Below, one piece after another: positions 23,012-29,890 of a DNA stretch of 30,193 bases. The stretch covers positions 1 through 30,193 of the IMG/VR virus record IMGVR_UViG_3300030104_001992. One strand, written 5' to 3'. The notes under the pieces are model-generated. The model searched no databases. It saw only the letters and a list, made by a program, of their open reading frames with translations, and was not told the DNA's origin. The translations under genes and the position numbers were made by a program. The DNA is from a virus. How positions within the stretch are numbered: the first letter of the stretch is position 1; the number at the start of each line of letters is the position of its first letter.

Positions 23012-23438
23012 CTGTTGGAAGACTTTGATTTATAGCATACTTAATCTTGCGTTGATGTTCTGGAACAATTTTCTCTAGTTTAATCTTTAATAAACCATCC
23101 ACATAAGAAACATCAGATACCTTAACGTCATCCCCTAACTGCCATGAGTTGGTAAATGCTCGTTTAGATAATCCATGATGAAGGTATTCATATTTTTTAC
23201 TGTTACCTCTACTAGTCATTGAATATACTTTAAGTACATTCGTCTCTGTCTCTACATATATCTCTTCTTTCTTAAAACCTGCTAAAGCAATTTCTATTTC
23301 GTAAGTTGTGCTATCAACCTTGACAAGATTGTATGGTGGATAGTTAGTGTTGGTTGAACTCATCGATTCTAAACGGTGAAAAATATCATCCAGACCAACA
23401 TTGAATGGGGAATAAGTATCCCAAGCTAAAGTATTCAT
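22983..23438 (-). CDS. Small heat shock protein Hsp20
   Basis: This 151-residue protein has an alpha-crystallin domain (about 36-130): NLVKVDSTTYEIEIALAGFK (strand 2-3), EEIYVETETNVLKVYS, YLHHGLSKRAFTNSWQLGDD, and VSDVSYVDGLLKIKLEKIVP, which ends with the G-x-L type motif. Hsp20 proteins hold unfolding proteins; most T4-like cyanophages carry one, perhaps for photosystem or virion protein folding. It has a good RBS (AAGGAG, about nine bases from the ATG) and a separate 68-base leader with a late-promoter-like box and a hairpin. It is thus probably expressed on its own. Confidence 0.93.
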   Translation of the reverse strand: MNTLAWDTYSPFNVGLDDIFHRLESMSSTNTNYPPYNLVKVDSTTYEIEIALAGFKKEEIYVETETNVLKVYSMTSRGNSKKYEYLHHGLSKRAFTNSWQLGDDVKVSDVSYVDGLLKIKLEKIVPEHQRKIKYAINQSLPTEKEKVLLTE

Positions 23439-23506
23439 TTTAGTTCTCCTTATTAAGCGAGTTTAAATATGATCCCCGAAGGCAATCAATTTTATTTAGA
23501 GTTATA
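23439..23506 (-). promoter_or_regulatory. hsp20 leader with late-like box and UUCG hairpin
   Basis: This is the longest gap in the window. Minus-strand features in order are TCTAAATA (23500-23493, like late promoters), then a hairpin at about 23471-23487 (GATTGCC, TTCG loop, GGGATC, with a bulged G), then AAGGAG before ATG. No T-run follows the hairpin, so it is not a terminator; it could stabilise the mRNA 5' end. Confidence 0.5.
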
Positions 23507-23884
23507 CTACCACTTTTCAGCAACTATTTCTATGGTGTTCTCTACACTTTTTTGTTCGGAGACTACGGTGTAACCTTGCTTCTGTACGGTTTCCATAACC
23601 GTCTCTCTAGCATACTCTTGAGTAACTTTCTCAAGAAATCTTTCAATTGTAATTGGTTCTTTCCATGCATCTAATTCAGCAACCAAATGAAGTGCTCCAT
23701 CAGCACCTATCTTAAACCCTACGTAACGAGTTATTCCTACCTCTACTTGAACCTGCTCATGTTTATGATTAACTGGGTTGTCCAGTAATACATTCTCTTG
23801 AGTATCATAATTCAATGTATTAAGTGCCTTAACAAGAATGCCTGTATCTGTAAGTTTAGTCTTTAGTGTTGTGAAGTGTGACAT
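23507..23884 (-). CDS. Ycf35-like protein (DUF1257)
   Basis: Starts MSHFTTLKTKLTDTGILVKA, the signature N-terminus of DUF1257/Ycf35, a family found in cyanobacteria, plastids and cyanophages. Residues 45-80 (VQVEVGITRYVGFKIGADGA and LHLVAELDAW) match the family core, and EYARETVMETVQKQGYTVV its end. 125 residues, full length. Its function is not established. It overlaps the DUF2997 gene by 29 bases, the same pairing as in cyanobacterial genomes. This points to transfer from a phototrophic host. Confidence 0.88.
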   Translation of the reverse strand: MSHFTTLKTKLTDTGILVKALNTLNYDTQENVLLDNPVNHKHEQVQVEVGITRYVGFKIGADGALHLVAELDAWKEPITIERFLEKVTQEYARETVMETVQKQGYTVVSEQKSVENTIEIVAEKW

Positions 23885-24059
23885 CTGTTACGGTTTCTTG
23901 TTTCTGATAGTACTCTGGTTTATGTATACGAGAGACTATATTACCTAGGTTCTTTTCAACTTCAGAAGTTAATCCCTCGCACTCGTTTCCAACAGCACCC
24001 ACAACCTCCTCGGTTACAGTGCCATCTTGTCTGATCGTAAATTTAATTCTCTTTGCCAT
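23856..24059 (-). CDS. DUF2997 protein
   Basis: 67 residues from ATG 24059 (MAKRIKFTIRQDGTVTEEVV), which shares one base with the regA stop. A TTG three bases earlier is less likely. KFTIRQDGTVTEEV and CEGLTSEVEKNLGNIVSRIHKPEYYQK match DUF2997, the small partner of DUF1257/Ycf35 in cyanobacteria. Function unknown. The pair sits directly after RegA, so it is probably made with the replication proteins. Confidence 0.85.
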   Translation of the reverse strand: MAKRIKFTIRQDGTVTEEVVGAVGNECEGLTSEVEKNLGNIVSRIHKPEYYQKQETVTDVTLHNTKD

Positions 24060-24481
24060 CAAACGGTAGTTTTCTTTCTCCCAATATTATACTTGGACTC
24101 AAGTGTCCACTCATCCTTATCCTTAAAACTTAATACTTTTATTTGATTCAAAGGAGCAATATCTTCTACAGATGTCTTTTCAATAATAGTTACTAGTCCC
24201 CAATCTGATAGCAATTGTGCTATTCTATTACGACGTTGAACATCATTGTTAGTAAGATTAGTTTTCTTACCGTCAAGAGCAAACAACTCTTTGAAATGAA
24301 CAATATAATATCTTCCTTGCTTGTGTAAAATGTGACAGGATTGATATAACTTCCTCTCTTTTCTAGAAGCTACACCAATTCTTGTTAATGTTTCACGAAC
24401 TTTTAAAAAATCGTCTGGTTCTGAAAGACTGACCTCCACCATATCAGATGGCTGCCATTCTATCTCAATTTCAGTAGTCAT
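24059..24481 (-). CDS. regA: RegA translational repressor
   Basis: The 140-residue protein aligns with T4 RegA (122 aa): EPDDFLKVRETLTRIGVASR, LYQSCHILHKQGRYYIVHFK and AQLLSDWGLVTIIEK are clear counterparts, and the end YNIGRK matches YTIGN. RegA binds ribosome sites of early mRNAs such as gp44, gp45 and gp62 and blocks translation. It lies next to gp62, as in T4 (45-44-62-regA), with AAAGGTGGG three to eleven bases ahead of the ATG as RBS. The N-terminus is extended by about 10 residues (MTTEIEIEWQPSD). Confidence 0.95.
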   Translation of the reverse strand: MTTEIEIEWQPSDMVEVSLSEPDDFLKVRETLTRIGVASRKERKLYQSCHILHKQGRYYIVHFKELFALDGKKTNLTNNDVQRRNRIAQLLSDWGLVTIIEKTSVEDIAPLNQIKVLSFKDKDEWTLESKYNIGRKKTTV

Positions 24482-24483
24482 CT

Positions 24484-24882
24484 TTACCCACCTTTATACA
24501 ATAGTAATTTTATTTCATCAAGTTGGGATTTTGTGAGTATCCTTAAGGCAGCAATAGCTTTATTATGACTATATCCATAATATTCTTTCACCAAATCAAG
24601 GTTCTCAAGAGTGTCCCTCTTGATCCACGGAGAATGTCTCTTCCTCGGCTTCAAACTATTTATGTAAAAGTCGTACTGCATCTTTCTATCTAAAGAATAA
24701 TGCTTGTTCATTTCATTAGCATATAAAACACTGTCAAGATGCTGACTCAATGCTTTATTTACAATAAAAGGTTTATACTGTTTTGGTTCAACAGTACCAT
24801 CAGACATAAGATTCTTTTTGGATTGATTGATACTGTAAAGAACATCTATTAAGTTCTTTCTATCACGTTCTTTTTTATTCAT
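24484..24882 (-). CDS. 62: Clamp loader small subunit, T4 gp62-like
   Basis: This 132-residue protein is the gp62-type partner of gp44 by context and pattern: RKNLIDVLYSINQSKKNLM, FIVNKALSQHLDSVLYANEM and RKRHSPWIKRD (small basic motif). T4 gp62 is 187 residues, so this is shorter, as in other cyanophages. It has no ATPase motif; it joins four gp44 to open and load gp45. It lies immediately before regA and overlaps the upstream Cys-rich gene (ATGA). Confidence 0.85.
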   Translation of the reverse strand: MNKKERDRKNLIDVLYSINQSKKNLMSDGTVEPKQYKPFIVNKALSQHLDSVLYANEMNKHYSLDRKMQYDFYINSLKPRKRHSPWIKRDTLENLDLVKEYYGYSHNKAIAALRILTKSQLDEIKLLLYKGG

Positions 24883-25250
24883 AAGTCAAATAATGCTTCC
24901 TGTATCTCTTCTTTACTAAGCCATTTGTTATGTCTATGACACAAATTACAAACATACTTTGCGTTGTGAAATAATTTTGGTGTTAATACTACTCTCATAG
25001 TAGAGCATTCACAATCCGTACATTTACATTTATGTTCTACATTCCAATTTATAGTATTCTTGACATCTTCTATTATATCATAATAAATCTCTTCTTGCCA
25101 TTTCTCATATTCTAGATTTCTTTTATCCTCCTGCATCTCCGTTTCGTATTGAAGATACAAATTCTTAAGTCGATCAGAATCCAAACGTTTGGGATCCCAA
25201 TCAACTCTTTGCAATGCATTTGATAAACGATCTAGTGCTACTTTCTTCAT
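24879..25250 (-). CDS. Cys-rich zinc-binding hypothetical protein (123 aa)
   Basis: The N-terminus is helical and charged (LKNLYLQYETEMQEDKRNLE). Residues 74-107 contain a cluster C-K-C-T-D-C-E-C followed, after a spacer, by YVCNLCHRHNKWLSKEE (CxxC). Together four or more Cys could bind zinc; the ending resembles phage zinc-ribbon tails of unknown role. It is coupled to gp62 by ATGA and to the 268-residue gene upstream by four bases. A DNA- or RNA-binding role next to the clamp loader is plausible but unproven. Confidence 0.75.
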   Translation of the reverse strand: MKKVALDRLSNALQRVDWDPKRLDSDRLKNLYLQYETEMQEDKRNLEYEKWQEEIYYDIIEDVKNTINWNVEHKCKCTDCECSTMRVVLTPKLFHNAKYVCNLCHRHNKWLSKEEIQEALFDL

Positions 25251-26053
25251 ATCCCAACATCAAGATGAGTAGGATATTCTTTTGTATCTTGTTTAAAGTT
25301 TTTAGAGGATACTCTAACACCACCTCCACGATTTCTAGATGCCCAATTAACTTTAGATCCTTTATTGGGTTTTAATATTGTTACTCCTGGTTCATGTAGT
25401 TCTTCATGTGATACAGAATAATCTTTTTTTGATATCCAATCTGGAATGTCAGCAGAAATATGCTCTACTTCCCAATACCCTCTATCAAAAACAGGTTGCC
25501 AAAGAGATTGTTCTTGAAGCACATGATCATCAGGATAACCAAGTTCTTCAATTCCCTGATCCTGTGCATGATGTTCTAACAAATAAAGGGGTCTCATACC
25601 TTTTCTTTTCAATGCTTTTTTATTTTCTTTCCTATCTTGAGACCATTCTTCATGTATTTTATGTTGAAATTGAATGTATTGATCCATATCAATAACTCCT
25701 TCATTCAATAATTCTTTATACTTATCATGTTGTATCTCTCTCATTACTGCTTCTTCTTTTTCTTCACGATACATTCTTTCAACTATTCTTTTATCCCATC
25801 CCTGATCTCTACAACTTTTATTAAAAATAGATTCAATTCTTTTTCCAAGTTTTGTACGATGATCAGATAGTTTTTTGAATGTTGATTTAAGTGCAGTATC
25901 ATTTTCCATAATCTCCTCATCTTCATGATTATGATCTAATAAATCATGAAATCCCCAACATGCATAAGTACCTTCTCTTGCACCATCAATCATCTTAACC
26001 ACATTAGGATGAAATGCAATACGATAAGTTCTTTTATAAATTTTATTTGTCAT
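25247..26053 (-). CDS. Hypothetical charged protein (268 aa)
   Basis: I start at ATG 26053 (MTNKIYKRTYRIAFHPNVVK), eight bases after the stop of the small gene upstream; the longer frame from 26113 would overlap that gene and adds only 20 hydrophobic residues. The body is Lys/Glu-rich with long helices (FKKLSDHRTKLGKRIESIFN, MYREEKEEAVMREIQHDKYK), and the C-terminus is basic (ASRNRGGGVRVSSKNFK). No known motif is visible. The gene is very AT-rich. Possibly a DNA-associated or scaffold protein; unknown. Confidence 0.75.
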   Translation of the reverse strand: MTNKIYKRTYRIAFHPNVVKMIDGAREGTYACWGFHDLLDHNHEDEEIMENDTALKSTFKKLSDHRTKLGKRIESIFNKSCRDQGWDKRIVERMYREEKEEAVMREIQHDKYKELLNEGVIDMDQYIQFQHKIHEEWSQDRKENKKALKRKGMRPLYLLEHHAQDQGIEELGYPDDHVLQEQSLWQPVFDRGYWEVEHISADIPDWISKKDYSVSHEELHEPGVTILKPNKGSKVNWASRNRGGGVRVSSKNFKQDTKEYPTHLDVGI

Positions 26054-26060
26054 AATTTTA

Positions 26061-26204
26061 TTATGTAAATACAGCAGTAACACCCATAACTTTGGCGTTT
26101 GGATTACGAGCAAGTGCTACTTGTCTTGCTTCTTCGTAGTTACGTGCCTGTACAGTCTCTGTAAATACAGTTCCTGCTACGTAGAGTTTTACTTCACACT
26201 TCAT
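26061..26204 (-). CDS. Small conserved-looking protein (47 aa)
   Basis: ATG at 26204 opens 47 residues, MKCEVKLYVAGTVFTETVQA followed by RNYEEARQVALARNPNAKV and a VMGVTAVFT ending. It is a beta-strand/helix/beta-strand unit. The start lies 11 bases inside the Dam methylase end; the gene finishes eight bases before the next ATG. The pattern (strand-loop-helix with EEARQxAxARNP) is typical of a conserved cyanophage micro-protein. Function unknown. Codon usage matches the neighbours. Confidence 0.78.
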   Translation of the reverse strand: MKCEVKLYVAGTVFTETVQARNYEEARQVALARNPNAKVMGVTAVFT

Positions 26205-27066
26205 AATTTGTAAGGACTAGTTCCTTCCTCTCTGCTTGATCTGTATTATAGCACCCCACAGACCTCATGGTGTAAGTGTGTGCAAATTCTCCAACTGACC
26301 ACTCCTTGAAACGATTCTTAACAATTTGATCAGAATTATAAGAGATCAACATAGGGGAAGTCCAACTGTCACACTCTGTTGCAAACATATCATGGTCAAA
26401 CTTCTTGTGCATACTACCCTTCTTGCCATAAAGATTATCTTTAATATCATATGGTGGATCTAGATATGTAAATACATTCTTCTCATCACATAACATTCTC
26501 TCATAAGAAAGATTTGTTATTGTCCAGTTTTGGATTAGTTCTGAATATTCTACCAATCTTCCTATGCCTGAAGCACTGAAGTTTTGAACAGATGCTTGCT
26601 TACTAAAGGATGATGATTCAGTAAGACCAGAAAAACTACACTTATTAACAACATAAAAATATGCTGCTCTATCAAAAGCAGGTTGATTGTGATCATTGAG
26701 TAGAAATTTAGCATCATCAAAAAGTTTCTTGGCAGCATATTTCTGAACACCTTTAGGAGGATCTGGATACTCATCCTTTAATTCAAGCAATCTTTCTTGC
26801 AATTGTTTACCACTATGCTGCAACTCACACCAGAAATTATAAAGAGGTTCGTATAGATCATTGACCCAGATCTCTATGTTAGGATATCTCTTTGTAATTT
26901 CTAATGATACAGACCCACCACCAAGAAAAGGTTCTCTAAATTCTTTTACCTGGGAAAGGTTTGGGAGGTACTGCAGAAGTTTGGTTACTGCCCTGCTCTT
27001 CCCTCCTGGATATCGTAAGGGTGTCTTTAAAGATTTGATTGTTCTCTTCATAATCATTGTAGTCAT
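26194..27066 (-). CDS. dam: DNA adenine N6-methyltransferase (Dam, D12 class)
   Basis: The 290-residue enzyme has the D12-class set: PLRYPGGKSRAV (motif X), FREPFLGGGSVSLE (motif I, SAM binding), and FTYLDPPYDIKDNLYGKKGS (motif IV DPPY). VVNKCSFSGLTESSSFSKQA and MLISYNSDQIV are further family elements. It likely methylates GATC-type sites to protect phage DNA or mark it. Start could be 27066 (MTTMIMKR) or 27051 (MKRTIK). The first 131 bases overlap the upstream 108-residue gene, a long overlap for this genome. Confidence 0.93.
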   Translation of the reverse strand: MTTMIMKRTIKSLKTPLRYPGGKSRAVTKLLQYLPNLSQVKEFREPFLGGGSVSLEITKRYPNIEIWVNDLYEPLYNFWCELQHSGKQLQERLLELKDEYPDPPKGVQKYAAKKLFDDAKFLLNDHNQPAFDRAAYFYVVNKCSFSGLTESSSFSKQASVQNFSASGIGRLVEYSELIQNWTITNLSYERMLCDEKNVFTYLDPPYDIKDNLYGKKGSMHKKFDHDMFATECDSWTSPMLISYNSDQIVKNRFKEWSVGEFAHTYTMRSVGCYNTDQAERKELVLTNYEV

Positions 27067-27262
27067 TCTTCACTTGTTTCGGAGGTACTGGTGGATTGTT
27101 TTTGCGATCCAGTTCTAATCTTAATTGACGTTCAAGTTCAAACTCTAACGTACATAATGCATCGTTAAGAAAATGTTGATACTCATTATCTTCAATGAGA
27201 TCATGTAAGTGTGCTACATGCTCTAGTGCAAAAACTAGTTTAGTTTGATTGTTCATTCTCAT
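26936..27262 (-). CDS. Hypothetical helical protein (108 aa)
   Basis: Residues 1-55 (MRMNNQTKLVFALEHVAHLH, then LIEDNEYQHFLNDALCTLEF and ELERQLRLELDRK) are a helical pair that looks conserved. The C-terminal 43 residues are polar/proline-rich and are read out of frame from the start of the Dam gene. A second ATG at 27256 (MNNQTKL) is equally good; the RBS is AAGGA. The long overlap may mean the real protein is shorter, or that this is a true overlapping gene. Function unknown. Confidence 0.65.
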   Translation of the reverse strand: MRMNNQTKLVFALEHVAHLHDLIEDNEYQHFLNDALCTLEFELERQLRLELDRKNNPPVPPKQVKNDYNDYEENNQIFKDTLTISRREEQGSNQTSAVPPKPFPGKRI

Positions 27263-27296
27263 TTTGGATATGTTCCTTACGATAGAATTTGTTTAT

Positions 27297-27935
27297 CTAG
27301 GCGAGTTGTATATTAAAACTAAAAGTTAACCTCATCTTATCACGATTCTCTTCTCCTATAGTTACACTATGCTGCAAATGTGGTGGAAATAAACAAATAT
27401 ATCCATCAGGAATACCTGATGGCCACGTATCTCTATAGTAATCTGCTAAAGAAGTTTGATGAAAATCATATGGTTGCTGTGTACGCAAAGAATAATCAGA
27501 TCTTTTAAATTTTAACTGACTATTAAAACAATTTTTAGCAAAATAGATACCACACCAGAATGGATTGTTATTATTTTCTGCTAGGTGGTTATGCAACTCT
27601 TGTCCTTGTCCTTCATAGTATGCATTATACCAGAAATTATACAATACAATATTCCTTGTCATATTATAGCACTCAAATACATCTCGAAGATGTTCTGTTA
27701 TACTATTTTTAATTTTATTGCGTGTTTCTTGTGAGATATAAGGATCATCATCTTTCTTAAAAGATGAGTTTACTGATGAATGATTCCAGTTTTCTGGTGT
27801 CCTATCAACTTTTTCAAAAGATTCGATATTATATTTTTCATGATCATTGAATTTGGTAACAATGATAGGAGTAGAAAACAAAGGAACGTCATCTACTTCT
27901 ATCTTTTTTCCATATCCATTATCAAATATCTTCAT
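27297..27935 (-). CDS. 2OG-Fe(II) oxygenase-like protein
   Basis: Third member of the oxygenase-like family in the window. 212 residues; ELHNHLAENNNNPFWCGIYF with H115 and H117, DGYICLFPPHLQHSVTIGEE with H189, and R202 in KMRLTFSFNI. Its N-terminus (PLFSTPIIVTKF) is the usual lead-in strand. Substrate unknown. It lies between the Sm-like gene (one-base gap) and a small coiled protein. Very AT-rich, unlike the neighbouring gp44. All three copies keep an HxH...H...R arrangement. Confidence 0.8.
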   Translation of the reverse strand: MKIFDNGYGKKIEVDDVPLFSTPIIVTKFNDHEKYNIESFEKVDRTPENWNHSSVNSSFKKDDDPYISQETRNKIKNSITEHLRDVFECYNMTRNIVLYNFWYNAYYEGQGQELHNHLAENNNNPFWCGIYFAKNCFNSQLKFKRSDYSLRTQQPYDFHQTSLADYYRDTWPSGIPDGYICLFPPHLQHSVTIGEENRDKMRLTFSFNIQLA

Positions 27936-27936
27936 C

Positions 27937-28230
27937 TTAAAGTATGAGTTGTTTCTCTGGAGGTGTAATTACATTAGAAGTAATATTTTCATATTGTTTT
28001 CTAATGTTATCATTTGCAAAGGAAATATAAAGAACATGACTCATTTGTATGCTCAATTCTTCACTTTCTTTTAACAAAGGAGACCATGGAGCAAATCCAA
28101 TCTGTCCTTCACCTGTAGGTACTGCAACGATAGGGTCTGTGACTGTAATATACTCATCTTCAATAGAAACTACATTACAAATTACATCCTCACCACTGGA
28201 TACTCGTACTAATCTTGTGTCTCTTTCCAT
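27937..28230 (-). CDS. Sm-like small protein (97 aa)
   Basis: 97 residues: RLVRVSSGEDVICNVVSIED, then EYITVTDPIVAVPTGEG and FAPWSPLLKESEELSIQMSH, then VLYISFANDNIRKQYENI. Alternating strands give an Sm/Lsm-like small barrel. The layout (SGExVI, DP, WxP, V-x-x-I, Y-x-N) repeats in the 145-residue gene before gp43. It directly follows gp44 with eight bases between. Probable RNA- or protein-binding accessory of replication or of RegA-type control; unproven. Confidence 0.72.
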   Translation of the reverse strand: MERDTRLVRVSSGEDVICNVVSIEDEYITVTDPIVAVPTGEGQIGFAPWSPLLKESEELSIQMSHVLYISFANDNIRKQYENITSNVITPPEKQLIL

Positions 28231-28238
28231 AGTTTTTT

Positions 28239-29186
28239 TTATTTAAATTCACAACTCATCATGATTTCAGTTAAACATGCTAACATGTTTATCTCTTGAT
28301 CAGCAACTTGAGTCACTTGTTGTTGATACTTCGCAATAATTAATACTGCTTCTGGTATAGATGGACCTTTCAAATAATCATACAAAGAATCATAGATCCT
28401 ACGTAAGATTAAAACTGGATCGTTGTCTATATTATCAACAACCCACTTCCTCACTACAGTAAACTCTCTATTCTTTAATGATTTAATTAAATCATCTATT
28501 GGTATGTCAGCAATATCTATTAGGATAGAAGAATTAATAGATCCAGCAGCAGCAAACCTCTGTGCCTCATTAATTAATCTACGCCAATCAGGATAGTACC
28601 TAGAGATAAGTTTCATAAGAATCTTATCATCATGCTCAACAGAATTTTCTTCGAGGATTGTTTTTAATCTCTGGAAAAATGCATACTGTAATTTTGGTTT
28701 ATTACCATTCTTAATCTTAAAATCAATGACAGTACATCGTGAATGTAATGGTTCAATGATCTTATTAGGAAAGTTGCATGTAAATATAAATCTACAATTT
28801 GAATGAAACTCCTCTACAGCAGTCCGTAAGGACAATTGTACATCAGAAGTCGTATTGTCTGCCTCATCAATTATAACGACCTTGTGGGACGTGCTAGAGG
28901 TCAATGAGACTGTTGAAGCAAATGTTCTTATCTTATCCCTAACTGTATCTAAAAATCTTCCTTCATCTGATCCATTAATAACAATATAAGATGCTCCAAT
29001 CTGATCACACACAGCTTTGGCAACAGTTGTCTTACCAATACCAGCAGACCCAGTTAATAAAAGATTAGGAATCTCACCTTGTTTAATGAATCCTCTGAAC
29101 GATTCTTTAGTAATGTCTGGAAGAATACATTCATCAATTGTTCTGGGTCGATACTTCTCAACCCACAAGAATGCTTTATTTTCCAT
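28239..29186 (-). CDS. 44: Clamp loader large subunit, T4 gp44-like
   Basis: AAA+ ATPase of 315 residues (T4 gp44 319). Motifs: WVEKYRPRTIDECILP at the N-terminus, Walker A LLTGSAGIGKTTVAKAV, Walker B VVIIDEADNTT, arginine-finger SRC (LHSRCTVIDF), and YYPDWRRLINEAQ (sensor 2). With gp62 it loads gp45 onto primer ends in an ATP-dependent way. Start shares one base with the gp45 stop (TAATG). Confidence 0.96.
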   Translation of the reverse strand: MENKAFLWVEKYRPRTIDECILPDITKESFRGFIKQGEIPNLLLTGSAGIGKTTVAKAVCDQIGASYIVINGSDEGRFLDTVRDKIRTFASTVSLTSSTSHKVVIIDEADNTTSDVQLSLRTAVEEFHSNCRFIFTCNFPNKIIEPLHSRCTVIDFKIKNGNKPKLQYAFFQRLKTILEENSVEHDDKILMKLISRYYPDWRRLINEAQRFAAAGSINSSILIDIADIPIDDLIKSLKNREFTVVRKWVVDNIDNDPVLILRRIYDSLYDYLKGPSIPEAVLIIAKYQQQVTQVADQEINMLACLTEIMMSCEFK

Positions 29187-29890
29187 TAAGGTTCCAATGC
29201 AATATAATATGTTAAATCAAGACCTTTGTGTTTCCATTCTGTGATAAGATTCTTGGAAATTTTCACATCATAACCACCTGCTGCTACCCTAACATTATCC
29301 ATCTTCATATACACCTCATATGATCCAGATGAATGTCCTTTTATTTTTTGTGAATACACATTACATGTAGGATCTTCTCTATCACATACCTCTAATTTAA
29401 TAGATCCATCTTCATCTGATTTGAAAGATAAGTCTGGTAATTTATATGCACCTGCTCCTTTCTGTAAAGCAGCAAGATCATCTGGTTGAATACTAAATTC
29501 CATATCAGCAGAAGGAAAATGGATATCCTTTTCTGGTGCTGATTTCAATGTAATTTCTGGACTAGAGAAAAAATACCTTGCTGTATATGCTGCAGCTTTA
29601 CCTCCTCCATGTATTGTTACATAAGAATCATTATCAAATTCAAGAACAGGTTCAATACCATTTACATCTTTGACAGTGAACAAGTCAATACCCTGTAAGA
29701 ATTGACCTAGATCATAGATCCCAAATGTTTGTGGAAAAACCTCTTCACATTCATATTCAGCAATAGCATTCTCACCAACACTTATAGTCTTGATCTTACT
29801 GCCCTTACGAAATAGAATAGAACTATTAATCGTAGCAAAATTTTTCAAGATTGCTTGTGTTTGTTTTGTTAGTATTACTTTATTTGTCAT
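29186..29890 (-). CDS. 45: Sliding clamp, T4 gp45-like
   Basis: 234 residues from ATG 29890 (MTNKVILTKQTQAILKNFAT), close to T4 gp45 (228). A frame start 28 codons farther out lies within the preceding gene and is not expected. The sequence shows repeated beta/alpha layout of trimeric clamps (SSILFRKGSKIKTISVGENA, LEFDNDSYVTIHGG, DLSFKSDEDGSIKLEVCD, and EVYMKMDNVRVAAGGYDVKI), ending LDLTYYIALEP. It tethers gp43 and is a co-activator of late transcription in T4, which fits the late promoters downstream. The start overlaps the previous gene by 11 bases. Confidence 0.94.
   Translation of the reverse strand: MTNKVILTKQTQAILKNFATINSSILFRKGSKIKTISVGENAIAEYECEEVFPQTFGIYDLGQFLQGIDLFTVKDVNGIEPVLEFDNDSYVTIHGGGKAAAYTARYFFSSPEITLKSAPEKDIHFPSADMEFSIQPDDLAALQKGAGAYKLPDLSFKSDEDGSIKLEVCDREDPTCNVYSQKIKGHSSGSYEVYMKMDNVRVAAGGYDVKISKNLITEWKHKGLDLTYYIALEP

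Noticed and set aside
24658-24665. CATAAATA late-promoter-like octamer inside gp62
   Set aside because: It matches NATAAATA but lies in the middle of a coding region with no start codon at proper distance. Such octamers are expected by chance in AT-rich DNA.
25247-26113. Longer 288-residue version of the charged protein with a hydrophobic N-terminus
   Set aside because: The added 20 residues come from the out-of-frame end of the 47-residue gene. The ATG at 26053 follows that gene's stop closely, so the apparent signal-like segment is an artefact.
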